This document shows, one piece after another, positions 36,948-49,796 of a DNA stretch of 64,000 nt. This DNA is from Silurus meridionalis (taxonomy: Eukaryota; Chordata; Actinopteri; Siluriformes; Siluridae), in assembly GCF_014805685.1 (NCBI RefSeq), contig NC_060890.1, forward strand, positions 24,146,000-24,209,999, read 5' to 3'. The position numbers and the translations under genes were made by a program. Under the pieces are notes generated by a model. That model made no database searches, was not told the DNA's origin, and saw nothing but the letters and a program-made list of their open reading frames with translations. Each line of letters opens with the position of its first letter. The stretch's first letter is position 1.

Positions 36948-37186
36948 ACTGAAGTCCAGTGGTTAAGGCGCTGGATTACTGATCGGAAGGTTGGGGGTTC
37001 AAGCCCCGGTATCGCCAAGCTGCCACTCTTGGGCCCTTGAGCAAGGCCCTTAACCCTTTGTGCTCCAGGGGCACCGTATCATGGCTGACCCTGCGCTCTG
37101 ACCCCAGCTTCCGAGCAAGCTGGAATATGCGAAGAACAAAATTTCACTGTGCTGTAATGTATATATGACAAATAAAGGCTATTCTA
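36948..37186 (+). mobile_element. SINE, tRNA-derived, best-preserved copy
   Basis: The head has CCAGTGGTTAAGGCGCTGG (box A region) and box B GGTTCAAGCCC at 36996-37006. The body runs CCAAGCTGCCACTCTTGGGC, CTTGAGCAAGGCCCTTAACC and CTCCAGGGGCACCGTATC. The tail TTTCACTGTGCTGTAATG is followed by a short ATTCTATTTT end. It would be transcribed by RNA polymerase III and mobilised by a LINE. Confidence 0.85.
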
Positions 37187-37475
37187 TTTTAGTGTCCATG
37201 CTAGTTTTGTATTTTTGCATTATCTTGTGTTTATTTATGGTTTATGTAGCACCATGGTCCTGGGGGAATGTTGTTTTGTCTTACTGTGTATTGTACTACT
37301 GTACTGAATCCAATTCATTTTTATCTGTAAAGCTGCTTGGAGACAATGACCATTGAGACAATGACCAAGCTGCTTTGAGACAATGACTATTGAGACAATG
37401 ACCAAGCTTTACAGAGATGAAAGGTTATAAAGTTGTACGAAAGAATGTAGCATTTTATTGCCTATAGGTTTGTTC
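37187..37475. other. Sequence with short internal duplication
   Basis: 37330-37420 contains three imperfect copies of AGCTGCTTTGAGACAATGAC, a word from the L2 family A tail, arranged in tandem. Confidence 0.5.
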
Positions 37476-37962
37476 CTTATAATTCTAGATTTATCCCTGA
37501 TGAATGACCTTGCCCGACTGTGGCAAGAAAAACTCTCTGAGACATCATGAAGAAGAAATATTGAGAGGAACCAGACTCTAAAGGAAACCTGTCCTGATCT
37601 GGATGCACCAAATGTCCATTTATGACAGTGACACCATTGTTAAGTTTACTTATAATCTTATACTCCAGTGCTCATGTTAGTTCTCACTCTCCAGTGTTCT
37701 GTATTGTTGAAAAATTTATGATCACACTCTTGATGTCACCCAAATGAGGATGGGTTCCACTTTTGAGTCTGGTTCCTCTCAAGGTTTCTTCCTCATAACA
37801 TCTAAGGGAGTTTTTCCTTGCCACAGTCACCACGGCTGCTCATTAGAGATAAATACACACCATTCACCTTAACTGTTGATTTCTGTAAAGCTGCTTTGAG
37901 ACAATGTCTCTTGTGAAAAGCGCAATAGAAATAAACTTGACTTGACTTGACTTAAGGTTTGC
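37476..37962. mobile_element. Inverted pair of L2-type LINE 3' ends
   Basis: 37480-37610 is minus-oriented (GACTGTGGCAAGAAAAACTC, TTGAGAGGAACCAGACTC). 37640-37962 is plus-oriented (GAGTCTGGTTCCTCTCAAGG, TTTTTCCTTGCCACAGTCAC, then AAACTTGACTTGACTTGAC). The two share the same box in opposite directions. Confidence 0.75.
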
Positions 37963-38134
37963 AGTGATCTGCACTTAGATGCAAAACTGTTCATGCCAAC
38001 TGTGGTCCTGAGCCATTGTAGTAGACGTATGATATTAATTATTATTGATTAATGATTATCTATTAGTTTTGAAATGAGAATTAACTTGACAATTAATTAT
38101 TTATTTGTATCATGTACTTATCTATTTATGTTTT

Positions 38135-38209
<75 letters not shown>

Positions 38210-40144
38210 AGTATTTATTTATTTTTGTATACTTCAGTACCTCATTACTTTAGGTCCCAAGATTGTAAATGGGGCTCATGTGAATGGTAACATGCCCACA
38301 GGATGTACACTACTGTATATAAAGTTCTATAACATGCCTTTATTCCACTTTTATCACCTGCTCAATTTCTTTGGATTTGTTTGATTCCTCTTTTTCATAC
38401 ACAAGCTCTTGATATGAATTCAAGTTTGATGTTTGCTAACCAATGCAAAAACCTACTATATGTTTTTTTTTTTTATTCAATGTAATTGCAGTCAATTCAG
38501 TTCATTAAGTCCCTGACTTATGAACGAGTTCCGTTCCGAGAGCATGTTAATAAGTTTAGTTCAGTCCATCTTTATTTATTTCCCAAAGGCAATTTGGTTG
38601 CAGCATACAAACATATGATATTACATAAGAAAATTCAAACAGACAGTACCCAATTTCCTCTTAAGAGGTATTTACCTTAAATTAAAACATTTTACACCTT
38701 AATGAATAGAGTTCTATTCCGAATGCCAGAAGGTAGGAGGTGAAACAAAATGCTCTGGGCTCTACCCAAAACTTCTCTATGGTATAACTGGGCCAAAGTC
38801 ATGTGTTTCCTCCATGTAATTTTACTTCCAACAACGTGTCAATCAAAGTCCAACAAAGTGATGTTTAAACACCTTAGACACAAAAATACAATGTTTTTGT
38901 AACACAAAAATACTGTGAATAAAACATTTTTCCTCTTACAGAACTTAAAAATTGTAGTAGGGCACAACAGCTGGCATACAAGTGTTAGCAATGAAGTGAG
39001 CAAACAAGAAGAGAGATGGTTTGTTCACAAATTAAAATCGAAGTCAAGTCAACGTGAACTTTATTCTCATTCAGACAGTCAACAAGGTGCAAAGCAGAAT
39101 GAAATTTTATTTCTCCAGAGGCTCCAATGTGCAGATGAACATATAACAGTCAGCAAACAAGATAGTTAACAAACAGACAGCACAGTAGGCAGTAGACAAT
39201 ACACATAGATAACACAAAGGACAATAAAAAGAAATTATAATGTAAGTCGAGGATGCACTGTATTTGTGTAGCACTTTAAACAAACAGAGATAAAGAGGTT
39301 ATACAAACATTTTTTTACTTCCTTTTCCCCCCATTATGTCATACTTCCTGGTCTATTTGTTTTTCTCTGTTTATTTTGCATGTACTATGAATAATTCAAT
39401 ACAAATCTCCATGAAATAAAATATTAAATACCGTGATTACACACTTGCATGAAAGGTAGACATATTACACACTTGAGAAAATAAAATAATGAAAATATAA
39501 ATTATAAATACTTCAGAATTGTGTATTAGTATTATTAATAAGCAAAAATTATACAATTGACCAATATACACTTTAAAAAATGTCATTTTCCTGAATGGCT
39601 TCCCAGTTTATTTGCTTGTTTGTTTGTTTAAATATTAACCACCTTGAATTGTCATGTGAGTTATCATTTGGAAGTGCAGGCTAATTATTTTTTAGTTGTT
39701 ACATCCCTCAGTAAAACCAGTGTGTGTTTTATAATTGAGGCAAATGTGGGTTTTTTTTTTTTGCTTTGTTTTGTTTTGTTTTCAGGAATCACTCTTGTAT
39801 TTATACTTTTGTATTGGAAGTTTCTACTTTCCTTCTTTACCATGAGAGAAAGAATTTGTCCCAGAATATTTCTTCAAATGAGTAATTACACTTCTACTGA
39901 GAAAGGAATGTGACACACAGGCTTGACGTAGATGTTTTAGTGAATGCTTAAAGAATTACTTTTGTTATTTAACCTGCACTGATGACTTTTAAGTGACACA
40001 AAGAAAAACAAAGATTCTGTTGTGTCCTATGTTAAATATTTAACTTAGTAACTTCATTATTATGTTCATGATGAGAGTCTATTATAGACACCGCAGACAT
40101 TTAAACAGCAGAAATTAAAAAAGAAAAATAATATAATAAATTAT
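37963..40144. other. Intergenic stretch, mostly unrecognised
   Basis: No gene. It contains (TA)n at 38139-38206. A possible repeat at 38500-38580 (CGAGTTCCGTTCCGAGAGCA, a word common in fish repeats) and a retroposon-like tail at 39050-39250 (CTTTATTCTCATTCAGACAG) are not classified further. Confidence 0.4.
38139..38206. repeat. (TA)n microsatellite
   Basis: About 34 units. Confidence 0.95.
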
Positions 40145-40790
40145 TGAACCCAGCCATTAGGGTTGCACAAGCCAGTGCACTCTTAGTGCCGGTCCCAAGC
40201 CCGGATAAATGGGGAGGGTTGTGTTAGGAAGGGCATCCAGCGTAAAATATGAGCCAAATCAAATATGCGGATCACGAATCAGAACTTCATACCGGATCGG
40301 TCGAGCCCCGGGTTACCAACGACCACCACAGGTATCGTTAGCCAACAGGGTACCCGTGTAAATTCAGCTACTGTTGGCTGAAGGAGGAGAAGGAGAGGAG
40401 GAAGACGTCTACAGAGACGGCAGGAAAAGGAGAAGTGTAGGAGAGTGGAGGTTCGGGTTGGTACTTTAAATGTTGGTACTATGACTGGGAAAGGGAGAGA
40501 GATAGCTGATATGATGGAGAGGAGAAAAGTAGATATGTTGTGTTTTCAGGAGACCAAGTGGAAAGGGAGTAAGGCCAGGAACATTGTAGGTGTTTAAACT
40601 GTTCTATCATGGTGTGGATGGAAAGAGAAATGGTGTAGGGGGGATTCTGAAGGAAGAGTACAGTAAGAGTGTAGTGGAGGTGAAGAGAGTTTCTGATAGG
40701 GTGATGAACATGAAGCTGGAAGTTGAAGGGGTAACGATAAATGTCATCAGTGCTTATGCTCCGCAAGTCTGTAGCAGAATTAAGAAGACC
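40145..40790 (+). pseudogene. RTE-type LINE 5' end with broken endonuclease
   Basis: It begins AACCCAGCCATTAGGGTTGC, the same start as the copy ending at 50490. An untranslated lead (AGTGCCGGTCCCAAGCCCGG) follows. The APE-type endonuclease start is broken by stops (VRVGTLNVGTMTGKG at 40450, VDMLCFQETKWKG at 40530, then FYHGVDGKRNGVGG and NVISAYAPQV). The endonuclease nicks target DNA in an active LINE. This copy stops after about 645 bp, an unusual 3' truncation. Confidence 0.8.
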
Positions 40791-42060
40791 AGACTTTACT
40801 CTGGATTGTGCGTGAACCTTTTTTCCGGCTCTTAAAAAATGGATGGTCATTATTATTCATCTTTTATTATTCATGAATTTATACCCATTATTTTTCTATT
40901 CACATTGAGTGTTCTGGATTATTTCATGTTTTCTGCTGCAAATAAAGCATGAGCACTGTGAAAGATAAGATGAACTAGCACTCATCTGCTACCCGCTATT
41001 AGTTCAATTTAATCCTTACAACATGCTGTCCTTGAGATGTCTCCAGTTGTCATTTTGTTTCCTCAGAATTTCTCCTTGCAGAAAAAAAAAAACATGTCCT
41101 TTAAAAATTTTTCAAAAGACATGAGGTGATACTTATAAATAATCATATTTATATCAGCAATATCGACCAATTTTTAGTTTTGAAAAGTTTCCGATTAATG
41201 CCTTTTTCTCCTCTTTCCCAGGGCTGCAGTAACACAATCGAGATGAGATGTTTCCCTTCCCGTCTTTCTCTTTCTGAGCCCTTACATGTTTTATTCATCA
41301 GGGAAATTCCTGTCCCGTGGCATGTGGCATGTAAAGGAAGTCAGTTCGAGCCAGTGAAGTGTCACAGCACAATGGCATATGGACAAGCCTTACTGCGGCA
41401 TTATCCACGCGTCCAGAGACAGATGACTCATAAATTCTTTCAATATTTAACATTCAAGGATGGAACAGCATGTCAGGCACAGAGTCTTTACTCCGCACAA
41501 GAGAGAAGCTTATGCAAGGAAAGTACAGAGGGAACTGAAATAGCACAAAATATGCTGACAAATATGCTACACACAGAGGATATACATGTAAAAAGTCTAG
41601 AGATTAATATATCACTTTAACTGAACATCTCTCTTGTCATTTTTTCTGAATTTGAGGAACTTGAATCCCTTTACTTAGGGGTCCTGACTAATTACTAAGA
41701 AGTGGTATTACTTTAGGCATGCCCAGGGTGCAAATACTTCTTAGAATGAATTCAAAGGCAGTAATATTATGAAATTACCATAATTATTTATAAAGAGATA
41801 TTCAGGTTTACATATATAGTACTGTTGATGGTGTACTGCAAATGTGTAAGTGGAATGTTTTATGTTCAGATAAATAGGTGGGTTCAGGATGGGTAAGTAG
41901 GAAGGTGCAAATTGACATATGCTGATAATTATGCAAATATATGTACAACAAATTATTATAATGGCTCTGTTCAGTAAAAAAAAATGTGTAGGAGCTAGTG
42001 AGCAAGTACACTAAGAATAAGGGATAACGTTATACCTTTGTGTACCTATGTGACTCATAC
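40791..42060. other. Low-repeat stretch with a possible exon
   Basis: No transposon family recognised. The open frame at 41222-41620 is listed separately. Confidence 0.4.
41222..41620 (+). other. Candidate exon, unknown gene
   Basis: A strong acceptor-like site (TTTTTCTCCTCTTTCCCAG, ending 41221) is followed in frame by 132 open codons to a TAA. The product starts GCSNTIEMRCFPSRLSLSEP and has cysteine-bearing segments (WHVACKGSQFEPVKCH, DGTACQAQ). I recognise no family, and codon use is not diagnostic. It may be chance in 64 kb of sequence. Confidence 0.2.
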
Positions 42061-42109
42061 AGTCACACCCACCCACTGACAGAATAATCTAGCCTATAAT
42101 GGACCAGAC

Positions 42110-42180
42110 CTCCGCAGAGGGTGTCGCTCTGCATCAGACCTCCACAGAGGGCGTCGCTCTGCCTTAGACCTGTTCTAAAG
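42110..42180. repeat. Two-copy 33-bp tandem repeat
   Basis: AGACCTCCGCAGAGGGTGTC and AGACCTCCACAGAGGGCGTC begin adjacent units that both continue with GCTCTGC. It lies just inside the LTR-like block that follows. Confidence 0.8.
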
Positions 42181-42188
42181 TCCCACTG

Positions 42189-42660
42189 TGTCCACCGCTG
42201 GCAAGGACCTGCATTTGGGTCCTTCCCTCCCAAATGCAGGATGCACACAGGGGTACAGAGAAAACAGGCTTTAATGAAGAAACAAACTGAGCAATAGAGC
42301 AAAGCAAAAACACAGTCCAAAAACAGTCCAGGGTGAAAACACAGGCAAACAATCCAAAAACCGAGAGCCAGCGAACAGAACTAGGAAGGGCAGAGAAGAA
42401 ACATAAACCGAAAAAACAGCCAGAGCAGTGCGGAACAGGGGTCAGAGTCACGATCAGAGTCAGGAACAGATACAGATACAGGAACAAAATCCAGAGCAGG
42501 CAGGGTGGCAAGAGTATTCTCAGGGAATTTGGAAGCCGGTTGAGATAATCTGGCCCCAAGCTCAAGTCTTGGGTGTCCTTAAATACCAGGAGGCACGTAA
42601 AATGATGCAAGATGGCCGCCGAACCAGAAGTGCGCACCATATGCCCGGAAGATTGTGACA
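42189..42660 (-). mobile_element. gypsy-like LTR
   Basis: In sense orientation it starts TGTCACAATCTTCCGGGC at 42660 and ends near CGGTGGACA at 42189. A TATA-like GGTATTTAAGG lies at 42590 and the end box GCATTTGGGTCC at 42210. Length about 470 bp. The flanks do not show an obvious target duplication, so it may be an LTR plus some leader rather than a clean solo LTR. Confidence 0.55.
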
Positions 42661-42663
42661 AAA

Positions 42664-42815
42664 AGATGAATATGCGGAACCTCATTCCCACTGTGAAGTA
42701 TGGTGGAGAATCTGTGAAACTGTGGGCTTGTTTTGTTTCCCGTTTTTTAAATCAACACCCGATGGCCTCTGTCAGAAAGCTGAAAATAGGTCATTGGGTC
42801 TTTCAGCAGGATATT
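42664..42815 (+). mobile_element. Tc1-like transposase scrap (another lineage)
   Basis: IPTVKYGGESVKLWACF at 42685-42735, then MASVRKLKIGHWVFQQD at 42760-42812. These are two Tc1 transposase blocks with the sequence between them deleted. The catalytic aspartate block VFQQD is in frame. Confidence 0.7.
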
Positions 42816-43087
42816 AACCAAATAAATAAATAAATAACATAACATAACATAAGTAAGGCCCAATATGTAAAATAATGTTTGGATATATAAATTGACAGTA
42901 TTAAATATGTACCTCCTATGCAGAACTGTACAAAGTTTTATGAAGTGTATATAGAGGTGACATAGATTATATTGTACAATGACATTATACAATAAATACA
43001 CTTTACACAGAAAAAATATCCAAAAATGTGCAGAGTGAAGCAGAACTGCATGATGATTACTGCCAGTAGAATCACTAAGCATCAGTG

Positions 43088-43310
43088 AGCCATTGGTAAT
43101 ATATAGAGCTCTGACCTCAACCCGATTGAACACCTTTTGGATGAATATGAACCCTGACTGCACCTCAGGCCTCCTCACCTCACATACATCAGTACCTGAC
43201 TTTACTAACACCCTTATGCTTAAATGAGCACAGTGGTCCACAAGCACACTTCAAAATTTAGTGGAACATCTTCCCAGAAGAGTAAAGGTTCTGGGGAATC
43301 AAATGGAGTG
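43088..43310 (+). mobile_element. Tc1-like remnant, family A
   Basis: AGCTCTGACCTCAACCCGAT (the SDLNP region), CTCCTCACCTCACATACATC and TAGTGGAACATCTTCCCAGA, in family order. Confidence 0.65.
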
Positions 43311-44415
43311 TGAGGTTCAGAAAACAAAACCCCAAGAATGGTTTGGTAGTTCTGAGATACGTTGTGTCCTGCACAAAAACCTAACCAAGCCTTCTTCACG
43401 TTCCACAGTAGTTTGCCTTCTGTTCTGCAAAAGCTTAATTTTTGCATCTATAAGCATACAGCTGATCTGCCAAAAACAGCAACTCTAGTTTTTTCTCATT
43501 TATCAAAAGAACATTCTCCAGAAGCATTGTGGCTTGTCAATATACATTTAAGCACATTTGAAAGAAAACTACATGTTTGAAACATCACTATAATACAATT
43601 ATTTCAATTTTCTGTTCTCAGGGTGCCAACAAATTCGTCTGTGAATGATCAATGAAACTGACTAACTTCCTAGAACAAGCTCATTTATAGAACCATTAGA
43701 CTTCCTGTTCCAGCAAGTCAAACATCTTGTGGCCAATCAGAATCGAGTATACAGCACCACTGCACTATTATAACAACATGAACACATTCTTGCTCTTAAA
43801 TAAGTGGTGGAGAATAAGTTCACACACAAAAGCTAAGAAACAAGGTCACGCATTGGGCTCGGATTCCCGGGAAATGCCAGCCTACACTTCTGAATGGAAA
43901 CTGACTCTAGCCTAGTTGAAAAGGTCACATTAATATTTAATTTGAGATTTTAAATAGTTTAAATAAAATAAAAAAAAGCCAAAATGTCATGCACAATGGC
44001 AGCTGAAGAGGACAGCTGCCCCTACAGAAACATCTCTCAGGAAATGTCATAGGAAGAAAGTGATTTCTCCTGATGTATACCAGTAAAGCAGACACGTCGA
44101 GTTAAAAAAAAAAAATTATTATTATTATTCTAGCTATAAAATGAAAACAATGGGAACTAATTAATATTCAAAATGATTTGTTTATTTTATTGTTTATCCG
44201 AAATCTGATAGCGGAACGTTCCAGATAAGCGCTTAAATACAAAAGCGCCCACGTTTTGTTAATGCCGAGCGTAATCTGTAACGTGCAAAAATAAATGAAG
44301 ACAGAAATGTGCATGAGATGAAGAAGCTATCATAAAGGTCTACTTTTTCAGTGAGTCCAAATTCGAAGACAGGATTTGATCAGTCACGCTTCGCTTTAGA
44401 AACATGGCTTATCAA

Positions 44416-44471
<56 letters not shown>

Positions 44472-44525
44472 CAAATTTAAAAAAATAATTATGTGTATCT
44501 ACACTACATGCTTTAATCTAAATCC
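43311..44525. other. Intergenic, with (GT)n array
   Basis: No gene recognised. It includes a (GT)n microsatellite at 44417-44469. Confidence 0.5.
44417..44469. repeat. (GT)n microsatellite
   Basis: About 26 units. Confidence 0.95.
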
Positions 44526-44885
44526 AGTGTCCACCATTTTAAATTCAAATCAGTAGAGAAGGTCTAAGAGACACCTCAATATCAGCTTTTTACTATCCAC
44601 CACTTTGATTTAAGTTCACTTCAGAAGGTCAGTTTTTATGTCCTCTATTTTAAGTTCGGGTCTGTTCAAAAGAAATGCATCGATCATTTTGATTTTAGAT
44701 CAGTGTCATATCAGTTCAGAAGGTCTGTTTCTGCCTTCCACCATTTTGATTTTGGTTCAGTCCACAATGTCAGTTTATGTCGTCCACCATTTTAAATTCA
44801 GATCATTTCATAAGGTTAGTTTGTGTCCTCAATCATTTTAGACTGAGTTGGTGCTTCTGTACCATCCACTATTTTTATGGTTTAA
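44526..44885. repeat. Degenerate minisatellite, about 46-55-bp unit
   Basis: Seven or eight successive variants of a unit built from CCACCATTTTGATTT, a TCAGTTCAGAAGGTC middle and an AGTTTNTGTC end start near 44526, 44592, 44640, 44681, 44735, 44781, 44828 and 44864. Confidence 0.75.
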
Positions 44886-45670
44886 TTTTACAGCATTTGT
44901 TCAGTAGCAGAATCTTTTTAATTTCTGATCCATCATCAACACAGAGAGCTGTATTAAACATGAAGCATTTCAAAAGCCAGAACACTACACTAATGTTCTA
45001 TTGTTATCACAAATCGTTTCTTTACAACTCTTGAGAGACAAGAATTTTAGCAATGTTTATTTCCTCCACAGCCGGACTCACCGAAGGGAAATTTTACAGG
45101 AGGCCACTTCTTATTTATTCTCTTTTCTAAGGTGCACTGCTACTCAAAATTACACTGAAGTTAAGAGTCTGGGGGGTTTTTTGGGGGGGATTTTCAAAAT
45201 CAAGATGTTAATGCAAATTGATTTTAAAGACACAAAATTTATTCATTTCTGTTTGACAATTTTTATTTAAAATGTAAATAAATACATTTCTACTGCTACA
45301 TTTTAAAAACATCACTGAAATAAAAGTTTTAATCACTAAACATTTGTTTTACTGATGCGCCAAGTCACAAATCAAGCACCAAAATCCGCCATGATGCACA
45401 TATCCGGCAATTTAAACCGTCCGTGTGGAAACATAGCAAAAGATCTGTTTGGTATTCTGATGATTTACGTCATTTAAAACACCATAATTACTTTTAAACA
45501 TTTACAAGAACATTTTGTCTTTATACATTTGCATAAAGCATCAATATTTGTCCATGTTGATTAATTAATTTAAATATTAATTAAGAGTACATGTAGAACA
45601 GATAGAAATGTGCAATTAAGTTGCAATCATGCGAATAATCCCAGTTAAATATTTTAATTAATTGACAGCC

Positions 45671-45673
<3 letters not shown>
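44886..45673. other. AT-rich sequence, nothing recognised
   Basis: No coding or repeat signal assigned. Confidence 0.5.

Positions 45674-45746
<73 letters not shown>
45674..45746. repeat. (TA)n microsatellite
   Basis: About 36 units. Confidence 0.95.
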
Positions 45747-45749
<3 letters not shown>

Positions 45750-45792
45750 ATATTTTGCCCTAATACATATATATTTATATATTTATATTTAT

Positions 45793-45855
<63 letters not shown>
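45793..45855. repeat. (TTTC)n microsatellite
   Basis: About 15 polypyrimidine tetramers, 46 bp after a (TA)n tract. Confidence 0.95.
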
Positions 45856-47269
<1,414 letters not shown>

Positions 47270-47555
47270 CCATACACTATATGGACATTAAGATTGTGCT
47301 TTAGGAACATCCCATTCCACATGTTCCATTAGATTTTGTGGAGATTTGTGTTAATTCAGCCACAGGAGCCTTAGTAAAGGCAGGTATTGATGTAGGTGAG
47401 GTGAGGAGGCCTGGGGTGCAGTCAGCGTTCACATTCTTCCCAATGAAGATAATCAGAACGGTCGAGGTCAGAACTTTATAGCAGAAACTTTTTTCACTCC
47501 AAAACATATCTTCATGGAGCATGGGTTTGTGCAGAGACATTGTCATCCTGGAACA

Positions 47556-47630
47556 ATAAACTGCACAGTGATATTAATTTTCATACAACAATAAGGACAC
47601 CTAATAATCCATATTCTTCTCTTCCTGTCA

Positions 47631-47682
<52 letters not shown>

Positions 47683-48203
47683 GAGTTAAACATGCTCCTG
47701 AGGCTCCAGTGACCACTGTTCCTGCCCCTCTCCCATTCGTGGATCTTCCCACTTCGTCCAGGCCTTCGCTGGATAGTGTTCTCTTCGACTGGAGGAAACT
47801 CTGTGCAGCTTGGGACAATTTCTCGTCAACGAAGAAGAACGGGCGCTTTGAGGATGGATTGGACTGTAGTTAATGTCAACAGTCTCCTACACTGACTCAG
47901 GACTACTTTTCGCTTCTGATCGTCATCACTGCACCCCGCAACATCGTATATCTTCTATAAATGGACATTCGGTGCAACCCAGATGAGGATGGGTTCCCTC
48001 TTGAGTCTGGTTCTTCTCAAGGTTTCTTCTTATCGCCATCTCGGGGAGTTTTTCCTTGCCACAGTCGCCACCGGCTCACTCATCAGGGACAAACTTACTT
48101 ATAAAGAACATGTTCACTTTTAATCAACACATAATCTGTGTAAAGCTGATTTGAGACAATGTTCATTGTTAAAAGCGCAATGAAAATAAAAATTAATTGA
48201 ATT
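47556..48203 (+). mobile_element. L2-tailed retroposon inserted in a Tc1 copy
   Basis: A 648-bp insertion bounded by GAACA repeats. Its 3' end is a diverged form of the family A tail: GATGAGGATGGGTTCCCTC, TTTTTCCTTGCCACAGTCGC, GTTAAAAGCGCAATG and AATTGAATTGAA. The 5' part (47690-47950) is unlike the L2 copies here and carries a (TC)n array, so this is a different LINE or a SINE sharing the tail. Confidence 0.7.
47636..47679. repeat. (TC)n microsatellite
   Basis: About 21 units, inside the retroposon. Confidence 0.95.
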
Positions 48204-48445
48204 GAACATGTTTCAGTCTCCTAGTTCAAGTGAAGGGAAAATGTCATGTTACTACCTCCGAAGTCATCATTTACAATTGTGTGCCTCCAACTTTGTGGTG
48301 ACATTTTGAGGAAGAACCACATATGGCTGGAAAGGTTGGGTGTCCAAATACTTTTGACCATAGAGTGTACATTCACAGAGAAAACAAGCAATTTTAATTA
48401 GTAAACCTGTGTTTTTTTAGAGCTCCCTCCTTAATGCAAAGTCTA

Positions 48446-48446
<1 letters not shown>

Positions 48447-48502
<56 letters not shown>
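48447..48502. repeat. (CA)n microsatellite
   Basis: About 28 units. Confidence 0.95.
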
Positions 48503-48503
<1 letters not shown>

Positions 48504-48902
48504 CAATGTATTTTACTTTTTTTTTATACATTTCAGGAGACATTGTGGCTACACAGCATTATAAAGACTGAAGCATTAAATCAAACAGCATATGTGCCAA
48601 AACTATGACCACTAACAGGACGGATAAACACACTGAACAACCTCAAACTAACATGGAGACAAAACTTATTTGCAATGAATCCCTGATTAAATACATGCAG
48701 TGTCTGGAAAGAGATATTAATTGGATACATTGGATTTAATTTTGCAATCAAAGCCCTGAAGTGCAGTGCTGTTCGAAATGGAAGATGCAGCTACTGATGC
48801 AAATAAAGATAAAAAGTTGTAGATTTATTCACTGATGCCCATAACCGTGGGTGACTCAATACAAATCATAAAAGTACTGCATATTTTGAAATATTGATTA
48901 AT

Positions 48903-48903
<1 letters not shown>

Positions 48904-48978
<75 letters not shown>
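48904..48978. repeat. (GATA)n microsatellite
   Basis: About 18 units. Confidence 0.95.
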
Positions 48979-49796
48979 GCATTGTGCTAATTGACAAGTA
49001 CAGATAAATATATATGTATGGTACAGCAAATAAATAGGCTATAGGCAGTCATAAAGAAGTGGTTGAGCAAGTACAGCAAGTATATAGTATGTAAGGCACA
49101 ATATATTGAAGAAAAAAAGTTTTTTTTTATTTGTTAAAAATGTACAGTACAGTATATGCAACATCAGAATCAGAAATAGCTTTATTACCAAGTAGGCTTA
49201 CACACACAAGGAATTTGACTTGGCGTCGGGAGATCATCTACAATGCTACCAAGACAATATCCAGTGCATATACATATGGTATACAGCTATATACGAAAAG
49301 CTAGAATATGCTCTAAATTTAGTTATATCCAATTATACTGCGATTATACAGAATATCCAGAGAGGAGGAGAACTGCATGATGATTACAGGCAGGGAAATC
49401 AATAAAGCACTTTTTAAACACTTGCAGAGCAAATTAAATAGACAAACAATCCACTATTGTGACAATAAATTGCAAAAGAATGCGTTTTTTTTGTGGCAGA
49501 TTATTGTCAGGTTTTAGAATAACTCCATTTCCCAGTCAGTGCCATGGCATTTAAATATAGTCTTCATGCACCTCACTTTGCAGTTTTCCAAATTCTTAGG
49601 CTATTTATTAATTAGATCTATTTCCAATCCCACACATATATATATATATATATAAACACACAAACACACTTCATAAAGACTTTGTTTTACTGAAAACTTT
49701 GTGAAGTATACACTCAGGTGCTTTTGTCTCTGTCAATACCAAGCCTTGTTAGCTTGATTACTGTGTTAGTTTAGACCTGTTTCTTTGGCTTCAGGT

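Larger units (their letters stand above)
47270..48370 (-). mobile_element. Tc1-like family A copy split by a retroposon
   Basis: The left half 47270-47555 begins ACACTATATGGACATTAAG. The right half 48204-48370 ends CAAATACTTTTGACCATAGAG. The continuous family text (TGTCATGCTGGAACAGGTTT in other copies) is cut after GGAACA, and GAACA is repeated at 48204-48208. Confidence 0.75.
48371..49796. other. Intergenic with two microsatellites
   Basis: No gene. 48540-48860 is repeat-free and could be conserved non-coding DNA. 49150-49400 has a retroposon-like tail (AGAATCAGAAATAGCTTTATT) sharing AGAACTGCATGATGATTAC with 43045-43063. Confidence 0.4.

Noticed and set aside
36951..37010. A second tRNA gene
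   Set aside because: Box A and B words are SINE head; no proper cloverleaf, and the same head recurs in about ten decayed copies.
47543..47818. A protein with an alternating RE repeat
   Set aside because: It is the (TC)n microsatellite read on the minus strand within a retroposon.
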